Shown here: positions 63,167 through 64,000 of the stretch, in pieces
Layout of the letters: the number at the start of each line of letters is the position of its first letter
Position numbering within the stretch: position 1 is the first letter of the stretch
Assembly (NCBI RefSeq): GCF_007829815.1
Contig: NZ_VIWT01000001.1
Location: forward strand, 5,667,001 to 5,731,000
DNA: 64,000 nucleotides
From: Kitasatospora viridis
GTDB lineage: Bacteria; Actinomycetota; Actinomycetes; Streptomycetales; Streptomycetaceae
Direction: 5' to 3'
Notes under the pieces: model-generated
Told to the model about the DNA's origin: nothing
Database searches by the model: none
The model's input: the letters and a program-made list of their open reading frames with translations, nothing else
Made by a program: the position numbers and the translations under genes

Positions 63167-63298
63167 CTACTCGGCGCAGACCTGGGCGGCCGGGCACATC
63201 GGCCGCTGCGCGGCGGCGCTGGCCGTGCCCGTGACACCCAGCACCGCGATCATGGCGAGCATCGTCGCGGCGATCGCCGACTTCAGGTGCTTGTTCAT
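63167..63298 (-). CDS. 43-residue secreted peptide with two Cys
   Basis: A short protein: MNKHLKSAIAATMLAMIAVL leads a Sec signal with ASA-A, and the mature part of about 14 residues ends PMCPAAQVCAE, with two Cys that may pair. A strong AAGGAG sits 8 bases before ATG 63298. It is a good candidate for a real small exported peptide, such as a signal or cell-surface factor, but there is no family I recognise. Its leader (63334-63373) contains a tandem repeat with several AAGGA elements. Confidence 0.7.
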   Translation of the reverse strand: MNKHLKSAIAATMLAMIAVLGVTGTASAAAQRPMCPAAQVCAE

Positions 63299-63333
63299 CG
63301 CTGACTCTCCTTCATCGTGCGTCGAGTGGGACC

Positions 63334-63373
63334 GTTCCTTGCTGTTCCTTGCTGTTCCTTGCTGTTCCTTGCC
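63334..63373 (-). repeat. Four 10-bp tandem repeats with SD-like elements
   Basis: Four copies of GTTCCTTGCT/C (63334-63373). On the minus strand each copy reads AAGGAAC, so the leader of the 43-residue peptide contains a row of ribosome-site-like sequences 36-75 bases before its start codon. Confidence 0.85.
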
Positions 63374-63563
63374 TTGCCCTGTCGACGACGATGACAGCGG
63401 TCGACCGTCCGGGGCCCGTACCCCGTCCAGATCCGTACACCGGCCACCGGCCAGTTCGGTGCGGGCGATTGACGGGTATTCACCTGGCATCCGGGTATTG
63501 CTGTCGGCCCGCGCCAGGTCCGATCGTTGGACCTGAGCCAATGGCGGCGAAGGGGGACGGGGG

Positions 63564-63899
63564 ATGGAGCACGGGGACTCCGCTGCCCGGCGGAGGGGGG
63601 AACTGCGGGGGGCGGTGCTGTGCGCCGCGGCGGTGGTGACGGTCGACTGCTCGGTGCTCGGTGTGGCCTGGGCGCGCGACCTGGGCGGCAGTGCGGCCGA
63701 GCAGCTGACGGTGGTACTGGTGCTATTGGTGGGAGTGGGGGCCGGGATCGGGCTGATGGCCGCCGGGTACCTGGCCTCCCGGGCCCGGCGGCTGCGCTGC
63801 GCGGCGGAGGGCGCGCTGCTGGTGCACCTGCTGATCCCGGGGTTCCTCGCGATCACCTGGGCGCTGTACCCGGCGGTCGCGCCGTGGAGCGGCGGCTGA
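63564..63899 (+). CDS. Small four-helix membrane protein
   Basis: A 111-residue protein with three hydrophobic segments (VLCAAAVVTVDCSVLGVAWA; LTVVLVLLVGVGAGIGLMAAGYLA; LLVHLLIPGFLAITWALY). I do not recognise a family; it is probably a membrane-embedded protein. Start ATG 63564 has AGGGGGACGGGGG upstream. It is divergent from the small secreted peptide, 265 bp away. The ORF is about normal for streptomycete membrane proteins of unknown role. Confidence 0.65.
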   Translation: MEHGDSAARRRGELRGAVLCAAAVVTVDCSVLGVAWARDLGGSAAEQLTVVLVLLVGVGAGIGLMAAGYLASRARRLRCAAEGALLVHLLIPGFLAITWALYPAVAPWSGG

Positions 63900-63928
63900 C
63901 GCGGCCTCAGACGGGTTGCCTCGAACGG

Positions 63929-63959
63929 CGGAGCGGGCTCACCCGGACGGACCGCTCCG
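63929..63959. terminator. Weak hairpin after the membrane protein gene
   Basis: Inverted repeat CGGAGCGG/CCGCTCCG (63929-63936 and 63952-63959) with a 15-base loop, 29 bp after the stop. It is weaker than other terminators here. The window ends with GGAGGGG (63991-63997), possibly a ribosome site for the next gene. Confidence 0.4.
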
Positions 63960-64000
63960 ACGGGCCGTGGGGTCGCCGGGGCCGAAACCTGGAGGGGTGG

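Overview
The window is very GC-rich DNA (most third codon positions are G or C) with many SDR, TetR, GntR, LysR and PadR genes, an NsrR/flavohaemoglobin pair, LAXTG-type sortase substrates, DUF4157 and NB-ARC/TPR proteins, and dispersed NHEJ genes. This points to the chromosome of a Streptomycetaceae actinomycete (Streptomyces or Kitasatospora). I see no tRNA, rRNA, CRISPR array, intact insertion sequence or prophage.

Layout. 1-6.7 kb (mostly minus strand): MarR fragment, NAD(P)H-binding reductase, ATP-dependent DNA ligase, DUF2277 protein, a LAXTG surface protein, and a run of LigC-type ligase, DUF3040, hemerythrin, DUF6158 and a DinB-like protein. 6.9-11.8 kb: LigD-type polymerase, apolipoprotein N-acyltransferase, a thioredoxin and DUF4395 pair, and an SDR. 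12.2-21.1 kb: large secreted HExxE protein, F420-type LLM oxidoreductase, methyltransferase, PAS-GAF-SpoIIE phosphatase, secreted GH31 glycosidase. 21.3-25.9 kb: SHOCT protein, an active-site-degenerate serine recombinase below an iron-box-like palindrome, a metal-receptor protein, an SBF-type permease and a divergent LysR regulator. 26-31.3 kb: secreted protein, APC permease, Ku, a second LigD-type polymerase, and an HhH-PHP protein. 31.4-39.9 kb: second secreted HExxE protein, enoyl-reductase-like protein, DUF4259, a lipoprotein that apparently starts at ATC, a TetR/DinB-like operon with divergent Gfo/Idh/MocA gene, esterase, and a 2Fe-2S protein. 40-42.6 kb: hmp-nsrR and a DUF4389 membrane protein.

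The main metabolic unit is 42.7-52.1 kb. A GntR regulator faces an APC permease, a glutamine-synthetase-like ligase, a class I glutamine-amidotransferase hydrolase, an aldehyde dehydrogenase and an SDR, with start and stop codons overlapping throughout. A second aldehyde dehydrogenase and a zinc alcohol dehydrogenase follow. This is a gamma-glutamylated amine route (polyamine or ethanolamine). After it come a flavodoxin-like protein with divergent HxlR, a double-domain Lrp regulator, an MFS exporter and a FadH-like reductase. The window ends with a DUF4157 protein, a PadR regulator, an NB-ARC/TPR protein, a 43-residue secreted peptide and a small membrane protein.

A cross-window feature is leaderless transcription. 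At least nine genes, mostly regulators, have a TANNNT hexamer exactly six bases before the start codon. Several convergent pairs share perfect 17-21 bp hairpins as terminators. NHEJ functions are dispersed over 30 kb rather than fused in one LigD.
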